Positions 36,099-46,200 of a DNA stretch of 64,000 nucleotides are shown here, one piece after another. The notes under the pieces were generated by a model. It searched no databases. It worked only from the letters and a program-made list of their open reading frames with translations, and was not told the origin of the DNA. Source of the stretch: Pseudomonas sp. MWU16-30317 (GTDB lineage: Bacteria > Pseudomonadota > Gammaproteobacteria > Pseudomonadales > Pseudomonadaceae); assembly GCF_020515695.1 (NCBI RefSeq), contig NZ_JAIWJA010000010.1, positions 186,001 to 250,000 on the forward strand, given 5' to 3'. Numbering within the stretch: the first letter of the stretch is position 1; the number at the start of each line of letters is the position of its first letter. The translations under genes were made by a program, and so were the position numbers.

Positions 36099-36254
36099 GA
36101 TCAACTCCAACAGGCGATCTCACGGGATGCGGGCGCCTCGTGGCTGGGGCCCGTCATTGCAATGAGCATGGACAGTAAAGAGCTGAACGTCACGTCACAA
36201 TGGCTGAAAGTGACAGGATAATGATTTCAATGTGCAAGGCTGTATCCAGCCCCC

Positions 36255-36602
36255 TCAATGACTGATCATCCAAGGCCTGCCCGCAGGCTTGGCCTTCAGT
36301 GCATGGGGATTGGCCTTGCTCGGCGCCAGCGGCTTGTTCGGGCCGCAGCAGCTGCAACCGGGGGAATGGCGGCGGCTGTCGCGAAACTGGTCGAGGGTCT
36401 TGGGTTCGTGGGCGGCACGCTCGTTGATTTCGATACCCTTGCGGGTGTTGCCGGCCAAGGTCGACAGGCCGGGGGCAGTGAGGATCACCCGTGGGCTGTC
36501 GAGCAGGCAGACCGGGCACGCGCATGGCTCGTTGCACACATCCATCTTGCGCAAGGCGGTGAAGTCCCCGCAGGTGGGGCAGTCATATTCATATATCGGC
36601 AT
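36255..36602 (-). CDS. fmdB: FmdB-family zinc-ribbon protein
   Basis: This 115-aa protein starts MPIYEYDCPTCGDFTALRKM, the FmdB zinc-ribbon start, with cysteine pairs CPTC and CPVC. It ends with an extra cysteine-rich stretch (SPGCSCCGPNK). FmdB proteins are linked to formamidase operons and are often described as regulatory, without firm evidence. It is last in the minus-strand formamidase operon and separated from fmdA by a REP pair. Confidence 0.85.
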   Translation of the reverse strand: MPIYEYDCPTCGDFTALRKMDVCNEPCACPVCLLDSPRVILTAPGLSTLAGNTRKGIEINERAAHEPKTLDQFRDSRRHSPGCSCCGPNKPLAPSKANPHALKAKPAGRPWMISH

Positions 36603-36632
36603 TTACGGATCCTGATGTGATGGCTGTGCTGC

Positions 36633-36700
36633 CCCCTTCGCGGGCAAGCCTCGCTCCCGCTGAGGTACACCTGTGGGAGCGAGGCTTGCCCGCGAAGGGG
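36633..36700. repeat. REP inverted pair between fmdA and fmdB
   Basis: Near-perfect facing REP pair (CCCCTTCGCGGGCAAGCC then TCGCTCCC; GGGAGCGAGGCTTGCC then CGCGAAGGGG) with a short TGAGGTACACCTG centre. It could attenuate or stabilise the operon transcript so that fmdB is expressed less than fmdA. Confidence 0.75.
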
Positions 36701-36735
36701 CCCGAAAGGTCGGCGTCCGTGCCAACTGAAAAACC

Positions 36736-37965
36736 TCACTTATCCTGCGCAATCGGCAAATCCACAGTCCCATCGATAAACTTCGTCGGCCCGCTCGCAC
36801 TCGGGTTGATATCGAACTTGAAGATGTCCGTCGGCAACCACAAAGTCGCGCAGGCATTAGGAATATCGACGATCCCGCTGATATGCCCCTGCACCGGCGC
36901 CGAGCCTAACAACGCATAGCCCTGCGCCGGTGAATAACCGAACTTGGTCAGGTAGTTGATGGCATTCAGGCAAGCCTGACGGTAAGCGACGTTCACATCC
37001 AGATAATGCTGCTGGCCCTGCTCGTCCACCGAGATGCCTTCGAAGATCAGGAAGTTGTTGTAGTTGGGCACGATCGGGCTGGGCTTGAACACCGGATTCT
37101 TGATTCCGTACTTGGCCATGCCGCCCTTGATCAGCTCGACCTTCATGTGCACCCAGCCGGCCATCTCGATGGCGCCGCAAAAGGTGATTTCACCGTCGCC
37201 CTGGCTGAAGTGCAAGTCGCCCACCGATAGCCCGGCGCCCTTGACGTACACCGGGAAGAACACCTTCGAGCCGCGGGACAGATCCTTGATATCGCAGTTG
37301 CCGCCATGCTCGCGCGGCGGCACCGTGCGCGCGCCTTCCAGGGCCGCCTTGTCGCGGGCCTCGCCCTTGAGCTTGCCCATGTGCGCGGTCGGCGCCATCG
37401 GCGGGTTGGCCAGCGGCGGCACGCGGGTCGGGTTGGTGTCGATCAGCTCCTGTTCGCGGCGGTTCCATTCAGCGAGCATCACCGGGTCCGGTAGGCAGCC
37501 GATCAGCCCAGGGTGGATCAAACCGGCGAACTCGACGCCCGGAATGTGCCGCGAGCTGGTGTACACGCCCTTGAAATCCCAGATGGCCTTCTGCGCCAGC
37601 GGGAAATGGTCGGTCAGGAAACCACCGCCGTTCTGCCGCGAGAAAAACCCGTTGAAGCCCCATTGCGATTCGGCCTTGGGGCCGAGGTCGAGCAGGTCGA
37701 CCACCAGCAGATCGCCCGGCTCGGCGCCGTGCACACCTACAGGGCCGGACAGGTAATGCACAGTGGACAGGTCGACATCGCGCACGTCGCTGGCGTCGTC
37801 GTTGTTCTTGATCGCCCCGGCGGTCCAGTCGTAGGTTTCGAGGATAAAGTCATCCCCCGGATTGACCCAGCAGGCCATGGGAATGTCCGGGTGCCAGCGG
37901 TTGTGCACCTGTTCGTTCTCGGTGACGGGCTGGTCGAGGTCGACTTTGATCAATGTTTCAGTCAT
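36736..37965 (-). CDS. fmdA: Formamidase
   Basis: This 409-aa FmdA/AmdA-family amidase hydrolyses formamide to formate and ammonia, possibly other short amides too. Family motifs include SGPVGVHGAEPGDLLVVDLL, then EFAGLIHPGLIG, REHGGNCDIKDLSRGSKVF and DLHFSQGDGEITFCGAIE. The length is typical. It lies 33 bp downstream of the urtE-like gene. Linkage to the transporter indicates that imported substrate is hydrolysed at once to supply nitrogen. Confidence 0.93.
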   Translation of the reverse strand: MTETLIKVDLDQPVTENEQVHNRWHPDIPMACWVNPGDDFILETYDWTAGAIKNNDDASDVRDVDLSTVHYLSGPVGVHGAEPGDLLVVDLLDLGPKAESQWGFNGFFSRQNGGGFLTDHFPLAQKAIWDFKGVYTSSRHIPGVEFAGLIHPGLIGCLPDPVMLAEWNRREQELIDTNPTRVPPLANPPMAPTAHMGKLKGEARDKAALEGARTVPPREHGGNCDIKDLSRGSKVFFPVYVKGAGLSVGDLHFSQGDGEITFCGAIEMAGWVHMKVELIKGGMAKYGIKNPVFKPSPIVPNYNNFLIFEGISVDEQGQQHYLDVNVAYRQACLNAINYLTKFGYSPAQGYALLGSAPVQGHISGIVDIPNACATLWLPTDIFKFDINPSASGPTKFIDGTVDLPIAQDK

Positions 37966-37998
37966 GGCATGGCTCCTGAGTGATAAAAAGCGGACCTG

Positions 37999-38688
37999 TC
38001 ACACCGACAGGTAACGGCTGATGGTGGCTTCGTCGACGTTGGCGCGGGTTTCCTCGACCACGAAGCGGCCTTTCTCGATGACCAGAAAGCGGTCGGCGAT
38101 GTCCAGGGTGAACGACAGCACCTGCTCGGAGACCACGATGGTCAGGTCGCGCAGGGTGCGAATGTCCTTCAGGGTGCGGGCGATGTCCTTGATGATCGAC
38201 GGCTGGATGCCCTCGGTGGGCTCATCGAGCAGCAACACCTTGGGATTGGTGGCCAGCGCACGAGCGATCGCCAATTGCTGTTGCTGGCCGCCGGAGAGGT
38301 TGCCGCCCTTGCGTCCGCGCATGTCGTAGAGCACCGGGAACAGGTCGTAAAGATCCTGCGGGACCACGCCACGCGCCGACGCCGGCAGGCCAGTCTGGAT
38401 GTTTTCCAGCACGCTCATGGCCGGGAAGATCATTCGCCCCTGAGGCACATAAGCCATGCCACTGGCGACGCGGGCATGGGTTTCCAGGCCCGACACCTCG
38501 ACACCATCGACCTGCACCTGGCCGCGCCATTGCGGCAGCACACCCATCAGGCTCTTGAACAGCGTGGTCTTGCCCATGCCGTTGCGGCCCATGATGGCGA
38601 CGATTTCCTGCTTGCCGACGTTGAGGTCGAGGTCGTGCAGAATCTGGCTCTGGGCGTAGCCGCAGGACAGTTGCTTGACGTTGAACAT
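37999..38688 (-). CDS. urtE: Urea/short-amide ABC transporter ATP-binding protein UrtE
   Basis: This 229-aa ABC ATPase has Walker A GRNGMGKTT, signature LSGGQQQQLAIARAL and Walker B VLLLDEPTEGIQPS, the UrtE/LivF type. It lies 15 bp downstream of the UrtD gene. Together with UrtA-D it forms a high-affinity importer at the inner membrane. Given the attached formamidase, the substrate may be formamide or other short amides rather than urea, as with FmdDEF transporters. Confidence 0.9.
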   Translation of the reverse strand: MFNVKQLSCGYAQSQILHDLDLNVGKQEIVAIMGRNGMGKTTLFKSLMGVLPQWRGQVQVDGVEVSGLETHARVASGMAYVPQGRMIFPAMSVLENIQTGLPASARGVVPQDLYDLFPVLYDMRGRKGGNLSGGQQQQLAIARALATNPKVLLLDEPTEGIQPSIIKDIARTLKDIRTLRDLTIVVSEQVLSFTLDIADRFLVIEKGRFVVEETRANVDEATISRYLSV

Positions 38689-38703
38689 GAGCTGCCCCCT
38701 GAC

Positions 38704-39462
38704 TTAATGACCTAAATACACTTCGATGACCTTCGGGTTGTTCTGCACCGACTCCATGCTGCCCTCGGCCAGCACCTTGCCCTGATGCAGCACGGTGACC
38801 TTGTGGGCGATGCTCTTGACGAACTCCATGTCGTGCTCGATCACCAGCACCGAGCGGCCCTGGCTGATGCGGTTGAGCAGCTCGGCGGTCTGCACCCGCT
38901 CGCTTACGCTCATGCCCGCCACCGGCTCGTCGAGCATCAACAGGTCCGGGTCCTGCATCAGCAGCATGCCGATCTCCAGCCATTGCTTCTGGCCGTGGGA
39001 CAGCAAGCCGGCCTGCTGTTGCAGCAACTCGCTTAGGAAGATCTCGCCCGCCACCTGCTCGACCCGCGCCACCACCTCGCTGGTGCGCTTGAAGAACAGC
39101 GCGCCGAGGACCTTGCGCCCGGCCGGATACGACATCTCGAGGTTCTCGAACACCGAGAGGTTTTCGTAGATCGAAGGGTTCTGAAACTTGCGCCCGACCC
39201 CAGCGCGGACGATGTCGTACTCGTGCATCCTGGTCAGCTCGCGACCATCGAACTGGATGCTGCCGCTGGTGGCGCGAGTCTTGCCGCAGATCAGATCGAG
39301 TACCGTGGTCTTGCCGGCGCCATTGGGGCCGATCACCACCCTTACTTCGTTGCGATCGATATAGAGGTTGAGATCATCGACCGCCTTGAAGCCGTCGAAC
39401 GACACGGTCAGGCCTTCGATGGCCAGCACCGGTTTGTTGCTTTCGAAACCGACCGCCTTCAT
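38704..39462 (-). CDS. urtD: Urea/short-amide ABC transporter ATP-binding protein UrtD
   Basis: This 252-aa ABC ATPase has Walker A GPNGAGKTT, signature LSHGQKQWLEIGMLL (the UrtD/LivG variant) and Walker B LLMLDEPVAGMS. The ATG at 39462 overlaps the UrtC stop by 4 bp. A longer start upstream would lie inside urtC and is rejected. It pairs with UrtE to energise the transporter. Confidence 0.9.
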   Translation of the reverse strand: MKAVGFESNKPVLAIEGLTVSFDGFKAVDDLNLYIDRNEVRVVIGPNGAGKTTVLDLICGKTRATSGSIQFDGRELTRMHEYDIVRAGVGRKFQNPSIYENLSVFENLEMSYPAGRKVLGALFFKRTSEVVARVEQVAGEIFLSELLQQQAGLLSHGQKQWLEIGMLLMQDPDLLMLDEPVAGMSVSERVQTAELLNRISQGRSVLVIEHDMEFVKSIAHKVTVLHQGKVLAEGSMESVQNNPKVIEVYLGH

Positions 39463-40616
39463 GGCTGCACCTCCAGGGTTTTCTCGGTGTTCGCGGCCTT
39501 CGCGGATTTGGCAGGCGCGACCACCACCGCCGGCTTGGCGAAACGCGCGCGCCATTTACGCGACTGGCTATCCCAGACCCCGGCCAGGCCATTGGGGAAG
39601 TACATGACCACGACGATAAACAGCCCGCCCATCAGATACAGCCACAGCTCGGGAAAGGATTCTGAGAAGTAGCTCTTGCCGTAGTTGACCAGCAACGCGC
39701 CGTACACTGCGCCGAGCAGCGACATGCGCCCGCCCACGGCCGCGAAGATGACCATCTCGATGGACGGCACGATGCCCACGAACGACGGCGACATGAAGCC
39801 CACCTGCAAGGCGAACATGGCGCCGCCAATGGCCGAGAACGCCGCGGCCACGCAGTACACGAAGACCTTGAAGCTGGCCACGTCGTAGCCCGAAAAGCGC
39901 ACGCGCTCTTCCTTGTCGCGCATGGCCATCAACAACCGGCCCAGCTTGGAGGCGAGGATGAACTTGCCCAGCACGATGCAGCCCAGCAACAGCGCGGCGT
40001 TGATGAAGTACAGCGTCAGCTTGGCGGCGTCGCTGGTGATGTCCCAGCCCAGCAGGGTCTTCAGATCGGTGATGCCATTGACCCCACCGGTCAGGCCCTG
40101 TTGGCCGACGATCAGCACCGTGAGGATCAACGCAATCGCCTGGGTGACGATCGAGAAGTACACGTCGCCGACCCGGCGTTTGAACATCGCCAGGCCGATC
40201 ACCAGCGCCAGCAGCACCGGCACCACGATCACCGCCACCACCGTGAAGGTGAAGCTGTGAAACGGCACCCACAGCGCCGGCAGTTCGGTGATCTGGTTCC
40301 AGTCCATGAAGTCCGGAATGCCCGGCGTGGACTGGATTTTGGTCGCCTCGGGCGTCGACGCCTCCAGCTTGAGGAACATCGCCATGCAGTAACCGCCCAG
40401 GCCGAAAAACACGCCCTGGCCGAGGCTGAGAATGCCGCCATAGCCCCAGCACAGCACCAGGCCCACGGCGACGAAAGCGTAGGTCAGGTATTTGCCGACC
40501 ATGTTCAGCCGAAAGGCATCCAGGCACAGCGGGAACACCAGCAGAATCAGCACCGCCAGGATCAGCAGGCCGAGGGTGCCCTGGCGGCCACCGAGCAATT
40601 TGTCGAGCGCATTCAT
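39459..40616 (-). CDS. urtC: Urea/short-amide ABC transporter permease UrtC
   Basis: This 385-aa LivM-type permease has about ten helices. Recognisable parts are LCWGYGGILSLGQGVFFGLG, YFSIVTQAIALILTVLIVGQ and VGFMSPSFVGIVPSIEMVIF. A longer loop near residue 90-110 (ASTPEATKIQSTPG) is typical of UrtC. The hydrophilic tail rich in Ala/Lys/Val is cytoplasmic. It lies 8 bp after urtB and overlaps urtD by 4 bp. Confidence 0.9.
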   Translation of the reverse strand: MNALDKLLGGRQGTLGLLILAVLILLVFPLCLDAFRLNMVGKYLTYAFVAVGLVLCWGYGGILSLGQGVFFGLGGYCMAMFLKLEASTPEATKIQSTPGIPDFMDWNQITELPALWVPFHSFTFTVVAVIVVPVLLALVIGLAMFKRRVGDVYFSIVTQAIALILTVLIVGQQGLTGGVNGITDLKTLLGWDITSDAAKLTLYFINAALLLGCIVLGKFILASKLGRLLMAMRDKEERVRFSGYDVASFKVFVYCVAAAFSAIGGAMFALQVGFMSPSFVGIVPSIEMVIFAAVGGRMSLLGAVYGALLVNYGKSYFSESFPELWLYLMGGLFIVVVMYFPNGLAGVWDSQSRKWRARFAKPAVVVAPAKSAKAANTEKTLEVQP

Positions 40617-40624
40617 GCAGGGCC

Positions 40625-41542
40625 TCACTTACGCAACTTGCTGGCGAACAACCCTTGCGGGCGCACCATCAGGATCAACACCACGGCCGACAGGGTCAGC
40701 ACCTTGGCCATGGAACCGGTCATGAAAAACTCCGAGATCGACTGCGTCTGGGCGATGGCGAAGGCCGAGGCGATGGTGCCGAACAGGCTCGCCGCGCCGC
40801 CGAAAACCACGGTCAGGAAGGTGTCGACGATGTACAGCGAACCCGCCGTCGGCCCGGTCGAGCCGATGGTGGTGAACGCCGCACCCGCGACCCCGGCCAC
40901 CCCGCAGCCGAGGGCGAAAGTCATGCGATCGACCTTCCTGGTGTTGATCCCCACGGCACGGCTCATCACCCGGTTCTGCATGGTGGCGCGCACCTGCAAG
41001 CCCCAGCGCGAGCGATACAGCAGCAGGAAAATCAACGCCGTCATCAGCACCGTCAAGACCATGGTGAACACGCCGTTGCGGGGGATATCGATGGCGTCGC
41101 TGAGGCTGAACGAGCCCATCAGCCACTCAGGTGGCTCGGCGCTGACTTCGCGGGCGCCGAACACCGAGCGGAACGTCTGCTGCATCATCAACGACAAGCC
41201 CCAGGTGGCCAGCAGCGTGTCCAGCGGGCGGTGATACAGGCGGCTGATCATGATCCACTCCACCAGCCAGCCCACCGCACCGGCCACGACGAACGACAGC
41301 GCGATGGCAAAGAAAAAGTAGTACGGCTGCATTGCCGGGAAATACGTGGTGGTCAGGTACGACATCACATAGGTGGTGTACGCACCGATGGTGAGGAACT
41401 CACCGTGGGCCATGTTGATCACGCCCATCTGGCCGAAAATGATCGCCAGCCCCAGCGCCATCAACAGCAACACGCAAAACACCGACAGGCCGTTGAAGCC
41501 CTGCATGGCGGCGATGGCGCCAAATTGCGATAGCCATTCCAT
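40625..41542 (-). CDS. urtB: Urea/short-amide ABC transporter permease UrtB
   Basis: This 305-aa LivH-type permease has MALGLAIIFGQMGVINMAHG, then EFLTIGAYTTYVMSY, the standard start of such permeases. GINTRKVDRMTFALGCGVAG follows near residue 205. Eight or so helices are predicted. It is separated from urtA by 314 bp filled with tandem REP units, although it must be co-regulated with urtA. Confidence 0.9.
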   Translation of the reverse strand: MEWLSQFGAIAAMQGFNGLSVFCVLLLMALGLAIIFGQMGVINMAHGEFLTIGAYTTYVMSYLTTTYFPAMQPYYFFFAIALSFVVAGAVGWLVEWIMISRLYHRPLDTLLATWGLSLMMQQTFRSVFGAREVSAEPPEWLMGSFSLSDAIDIPRNGVFTMVLTVLMTALIFLLLYRSRWGLQVRATMQNRVMSRAVGINTRKVDRMTFALGCGVAGVAGAAFTTIGSTGPTAGSLYIVDTFLTVVFGGAASLFGTIASAFAIAQTQSISEFFMTGSMAKVLTLSAVVLILMVRPQGLFASKLRK

Positions 41543-41597
41543 ATCTGTGTCTCCGGTAGATCAGTAGCGGCGCTGGCGGGCCTTATGAAGATCTCTT

Positions 41598-41815
41598 TGT
41601 GGGTGCATGGCGTGCCAGCGAAGGCGTCAGTCAGACCGACTTCGCGGGCAAGCCTTGCTCCCACAGGTGTACGGCAATGGACCTGCTGACTCTGTGGGAC
41701 CATGGCTTGCCAGCGAAGGCGTCAGTCAGACCGACTTCGCGGGCAAGCCTTGCTCCCACAGGTGTACGGCGATGGACCTGCTGACTCTGTGGGAGCATGG
41801 CTTGCCAGCGAAGAG
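41598..41815. repeat. Tandem REP array (95-bp units) between urtB and urtA
   Basis: Two full 95-bp units (41598-41692 and 41693-41787) and a partial third are nearly identical. Each holds a degenerate REP (GTGGGACCATGGCTTGCC then AGCGAAGGC) followed by a strong inverted REP (CTTCGCGGGCAAGCC then TTGCTCCCACAGG). The 314-bp gap between urtB and urtA contains no gene; the rest is plain spacer. Confidence 0.8.
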
Positions 41816-41856
41816 GCCAGTGCTGGCCGCCGAAAATAAGCGGCCAGACTCAGGCC

Positions 41857-43104
41857 CTACTGATAGCCCTTGGGAAACGGATTGGGCTCGATCAGCTCCG
41901 ACTCGTGCACCACCTTGAACTGCCCGTCGGCCTGGACTTCGCCGATGCGCGCCTTGCTCCACAGGTGATGGTTGTCGTGAATCTTCACGTAGCCTTCAGG
42001 GGCGTTGGTCATCTCGATGCCAGGGGACGCGGCCACTACCTTGTCAACGTCGAAGCTACCGGCCTTTTCCACCGCCGCTTTCCACAACCAGGGGCCCAGA
42101 TAGGCGGCCTGGGTCACGTCGCCGATCACCGAATTGGGCCCGTACTTGGCCTTGAACGCCGCCACGAAGGCCTTGTTGGCGGGGTTGTCGAGGGACTGGA
42201 AGTACTTCATCGAGGCATAGAAACCGACCATGTTCTCGCCGCCGATGCCGAGCAGTTCATCCTCGGTCACCGACAGAGTCAGCAGGGTCTGTTTGTCCGC
42301 CGTTACGCCCGCGGCCTTGAGCTGCTTGTAGAAAGCCACGTTGGAGCCACCGACCACGGCGGCGAACACCACGTCAGGTTTTTTCAGCTTGACCTTGTTG
42401 ATCAACGAGCCGAACTGAGTGTTGCCCAGCGGGTAGTAGTCTTCGCCCACCACGGTGCCGTGCAGCACGTTTTCGATGTGCTTGCGGGCAATCTTCATCG
42501 AGGTGCGCGGCCAGATGTAGTCCGAGCCAATCAGGTAGAAGGTCTTGGCGCCCTTCTCCTTGGCGATCCAGTCGAGGCTGGCGAGGATCTGCTGAGTGGC
42601 CTCCTGGCCGGTGTAGATGACGTTCTTCGACTGCTCGAGGCCTTCATAAAAGGTCGGGTAATAGAGCAGGCCGTTCTCTTTTTCGAACACCGGCAGCACC
42701 GCCTTGCGCGAGGCCGAGGTCCAGCAGCCGAACACCGTGGCGACCTTGTCGTTGACCAGCAGCTTGCGCGCTTTTTCGGCGAAGGTCGGCCAGTCCGAAG
42801 CGCCATCTTCCTGGATCACCTTGATCTGCCGACCGAGGATGCCGCCCGAGGCGTTGATCTGCTCGATGGCCAGGCGCTCGGCCTGAATCGACCCGGTTTC
42901 GGAGATCGCCATGGTGCCGGTGGCCGAGTGCAGTTGGCCGACGGTGACGGTGGTGTCGGTGACCGCCAGCCCCGTGGTGTTGACGTCAGCCGCTTGGGCG
43001 AACTGGCCGAATACCGCGGCCGCGATCAGCGACAGGGTCGCTGCGCCTTTGACCAGGCCCGGCGGCAGAAACCGGCGGGTGCCCCTCGTTTTCATCAAGT
43101 CCAT
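41857..43104 (-). CDS. urtA: Urea/short-amide ABC transporter substrate-binding protein UrtA
   Basis: This 415-aa periplasmic binding protein has an N-terminal export signal (about residues 1-38, ending FGQFAQA). The conserved core includes VTVGQLHSATGTMAISETGS, IKVIQEDGASDWPTFAEKA and VFGCWTSASRKAVLPVFEKE. The start at 43104 has an AGGAG leader 8 bp upstream; an ATG three codons later is less well placed. It is the first gene of the transporter/formamidase operon and divergent from the sensor kinase gene. Ligand choice (urea, formamide, acetamide) cannot be decided from sequence. Confidence 0.9.
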   Translation of the reverse strand: MDLMKTRGTRRFLPPGLVKGAATLSLIAAAVFGQFAQAADVNTTGLAVTDTTVTVGQLHSATGTMAISETGSIQAERLAIEQINASGGILGRQIKVIQEDGASDWPTFAEKARKLLVNDKVATVFGCWTSASRKAVLPVFEKENGLLYYPTFYEGLEQSKNVIYTGQEATQQILASLDWIAKEKGAKTFYLIGSDYIWPRTSMKIARKHIENVLHGTVVGEDYYPLGNTQFGSLINKVKLKKPDVVFAAVVGGSNVAFYKQLKAAGVTADKQTLLTLSVTEDELLGIGGENMVGFYASMKYFQSLDNPANKAFVAAFKAKYGPNSVIGDVTQAAYLGPWLWKAAVEKAGSFDVDKVVAASPGIEMTNAPEGYVKIHDNHHLWSKARIGEVQADGQFKVVHESELIEPNPFPKGYQ

Positions 43105-43171
43105 CTTGCTGCTCCTGTGTGGAAGGGCGTCTGCGTTGTGGCAGCAAGAATGGGGTGGCGGAACTTTTCCC

Positions 43172-43205
43172 GGTATACGCACCATGACGTAGCGCCGTAC
43201 GTCAT
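43172..43205 (-). promoter_or_regulatory. urtA promoter region with a palindromic operator
   Basis: A perfect inverted repeat ATGACGTA-N6-TACGTCAT (43184-43205) lies 80 bp upstream of urtA. On the urtA strand a TATACC -10-like box starts 6 bp after it (43172-43177), so the palindrome would cover the -35 region. This is the geometry of activation by a LuxR-type regulator, plausibly the one at 46682. Confidence 0.5.
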
Positions 43206-43234
43206 TTGACATAGCGCCAAGCGCCGGGATTTAC
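43206..43234 (+). promoter_or_regulatory. Candidate promoter of the sensor kinase gene
   Basis: A consensus -35 TTGACA (43206-43211) abuts the palindrome, with a weaker ATTTAC -10 at 17-bp spacing (43229-43234). It points toward the hybrid kinase gene. Regulator bound at the palindrome could therefore influence both directions. Confidence 0.42.
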
Positions 43235-43269
43235 GGCATTCTCGCGCTCGCATCAGGCACGCGCCCTGC

Positions 43270-46200
43270 ATGCTGATTGCTCGCACCCCGCGCCTCTGGA
43301 GCTCAGCCTTGTCCATCCCCGGTACCCAACGCATCGCCAAGATCCGTCGTGACTACAACCGCTGGGTCGCTGACGAGAGCATGGAGGACTACGCCCTGCG
43401 CTATGCGCCCTCCTCGTTCCGGCGCTGGAGTGAGGGGCGCATCGTCAACACCGCTTTGAGCTCGGTGTCGTTTCTGGTACTGGAGGCGGTGGGCGGCACC
43501 CTGGTAATGGACTATGGCTTCACCAACACCCTGTGGGCGGTGCTGGCGGTGGCGCTGATCATCCTGTTGACCGGCCTGCCGATCAGTTACTACGCAGCCC
43601 GCTACGGCGTCGACATGGACCTGCTGACCCGCGGCGCCGGCTTCGGCTACATCGGCTCGACCATCACCTCGCTGATCTACGCCAGCTTCACCTTCCTGTT
43701 CTTCGCCCTGGAGGCGGCGATAATGGCGCTGGCCCTGGAGCTGTACTTCCACATCCCGCTGGCCTGGGGCTACGTGTTGTGTTCGGTAATCATCATTCCA
43801 TTGGCCGCCTATGGCTTTACCCTCATCAGCCGGCTACAGATGTGGTCGCAGCCGTTGTGGCTGGCGCTGCTGATCGTGCCGTACATATTCGTCATCTACA
43901 AAAGCCCGGGCACGCTCAGCGACTTCACCTCGTTCGCCGGGCGCCATGGCGAGGCAGGCACCTTCGACCTGCTGCTGTTCGGTGCGGCGTTGAGCGTGGT
44001 GCTCTCCCTGGTGACGCAGATCGGCGAGCAGGTCGACTACATTCGCTTTTTGCCGCAGCGCACCGCGCAGAACAACCTGCGCTGGTGGACCGCGCTGCTG
44101 CTGGCCGGGCCCGGCTGGATCGTGCCCGGAGCACTGAAGCTGATGGCCGGAGCCTTTCTGGCGTTTTTGGCGATTCAGCATGAAGTGCCGGTGGCCCGCG
44201 CCGTCGAGCCTACGCAGATGTACCTGGTGGCCTACAGCTACGTGTTCAACTCGCCGGAATGGGCGCTGGCGGCCATGGCGCTGCTGGTGGTCATCTCTCA
44301 GGTCAAGATCAACCTCACTAACGCTTACGCGGGCTCGCTGGCCTGGTCGAACTTCTTCGCGCGCATGACCCACAGCCATCCGGGGCGCGTGGTGTGGCTG
44401 GTGTTCAACGTGGTCATCGCGTTGCTGCTGATGGAGATGGGCATCTTCGACGCCATCGGCGAGGTGCTCGGCCTCTACGCTAACATCGCCATTGCCTGGA
44501 TCGGCGCACTGGTGGCGGATCTGGTGATCAACAAGCCGCTGGGGCTGTCGCCGCCGCACATCGAGTTCAAACGCGCGCACCTGTACGACGTCAATCCGGT
44601 GGGGGTCGGGGCCATGGGCGTGGCCTCCCTGGTGTCGATGCTCGCGCATTTCGGCTGGTTCGGCGCCTTGGCCCAGGCCGCTCCGCCGTTACTGGCGTTG
44701 ATCACCGCCTTGATCGTGGCGCCGCTGATCGCTTGGGCAACCAAAGGACGCTACTACCTGGCACGGGAAAGCGACCCCGGCCTGCTGTATCCCCAAGGCA
44801 CTACGGCGACGGTGACCTGCGGCGTGTGCAGCAACCCCTTCGAGCGCCCGGACATGGCCTGGTGCCCGGCGTATGCGTCGCCGATCTGCTCGCTGTGCTG
44901 TTCGCTGGAAGTGCGTTGCGGCGACCAATGCAAACCGCGTTCGCGGTTGTTGATGCAAGTCGAGGATGGCCTGGCGCGGCTGTTGCCCAAGTCCTTCTCG
45001 CGCAACCTGCACACCCGCCTGGCCCACTACATGGGCATCCTCGCCGTGCTCATCGCGCTGCTCTCCGGCGCCTTGGCACTGGTTTACACCCAGGTCACCC
45101 ACAACCTCGCCGAGCACTCCTGGCAAACCCAGCAAACCCTGACCCTGGCGTTCATCAAGGCGTTTCTGGCGCTGTGCGTCTTCGCCGCAGTGCTGGCCTG
45201 GTGGGTGGTGCTGACCCGCGAAAGCCGTCATGTGGCCCAGGAAGAATCCGAGCGCCAGACCGCCCTCCTGATGCAGGAAATCGAAGCCCATGAGCAGACC
45301 GACCTGGCCCTGCAGCGCGCCAAGGAAGCGTCCGAAGCCGCCAACGCCGCCAAAAGCCGCTACGTCACCGGCCTGTCCCATGAACTGCGTACGCCGCTCA
45401 ACAGCATCCTCGGCTACACGCAGATTCTGCAGCGCGACGCCAGCACCCCGCCGCGCCAGCAGGAAGCCCTGGCGACTATCCTGCGCAACAGCTCGCACCT
45501 GCTGTCGCTGATCGACGGCCTGCTCGACGTGGCCAAGATCGAAGCCGGCAAGCTACGCCTGGAGCCGTCCGAGATCGCCTTCATGGATTTCATCCGCGAC
45601 CTGGAGCGCCTGTTCGCGCCCGCCGCCCATGACAAGGGCCTGGGTTTCGGTCTGCAGATCATCGGCGAGCTGCCGCTGGTGGTGCGTGGCGACGAAAAAC
45701 GCGTACGGCAGATCCTCATCAACCTGCTGGGCAACGCGGTGAATTTCACCGACAGCGGCGAAGTCTGCCTGCGAGTCAGCTATCGCCGCCAGACCGCCAC
45801 TTTCGAGATCATCGACAGTGGCATCGGCATCGCCGAAGACCAGCTGGAGCGAATCTTCCAGCCATTCGAGCGCGGCGAGATCGACCGCCACGACAACGGC
45901 GTCGGCCTCGGTCTGACCATCACGCGGATGCTCACGGCCCTGATGGGCGGCGAGATTTCGGTCAGCAGCGTGCCAGGTGCCGGTACGCGTTTCCAGGTGC
46001 GGCTGTTTCTATCCGAAGTGCGGGTGCCCAAGGCGATCATCCATGCCGACCACGATCTCGTCGGCTATGCCGGGCCGCCACGACTGGTGCTGGTGGTGGA
46101 CGACCATGTCGAGCATCGCCAGGTCATCAGCGGCATGCTCACACCGTTAGGCTTCAACGTCGTTCAGGCCGCCAACGGGCAGGAAGCGATTCGCCAGGTG

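Noticed and set aside
34041..36221. Long frame antisense to fadH
   Set aside because: fadH has full OYE, Fe-S, FAD and NADPH motifs; the antisense frame has none.
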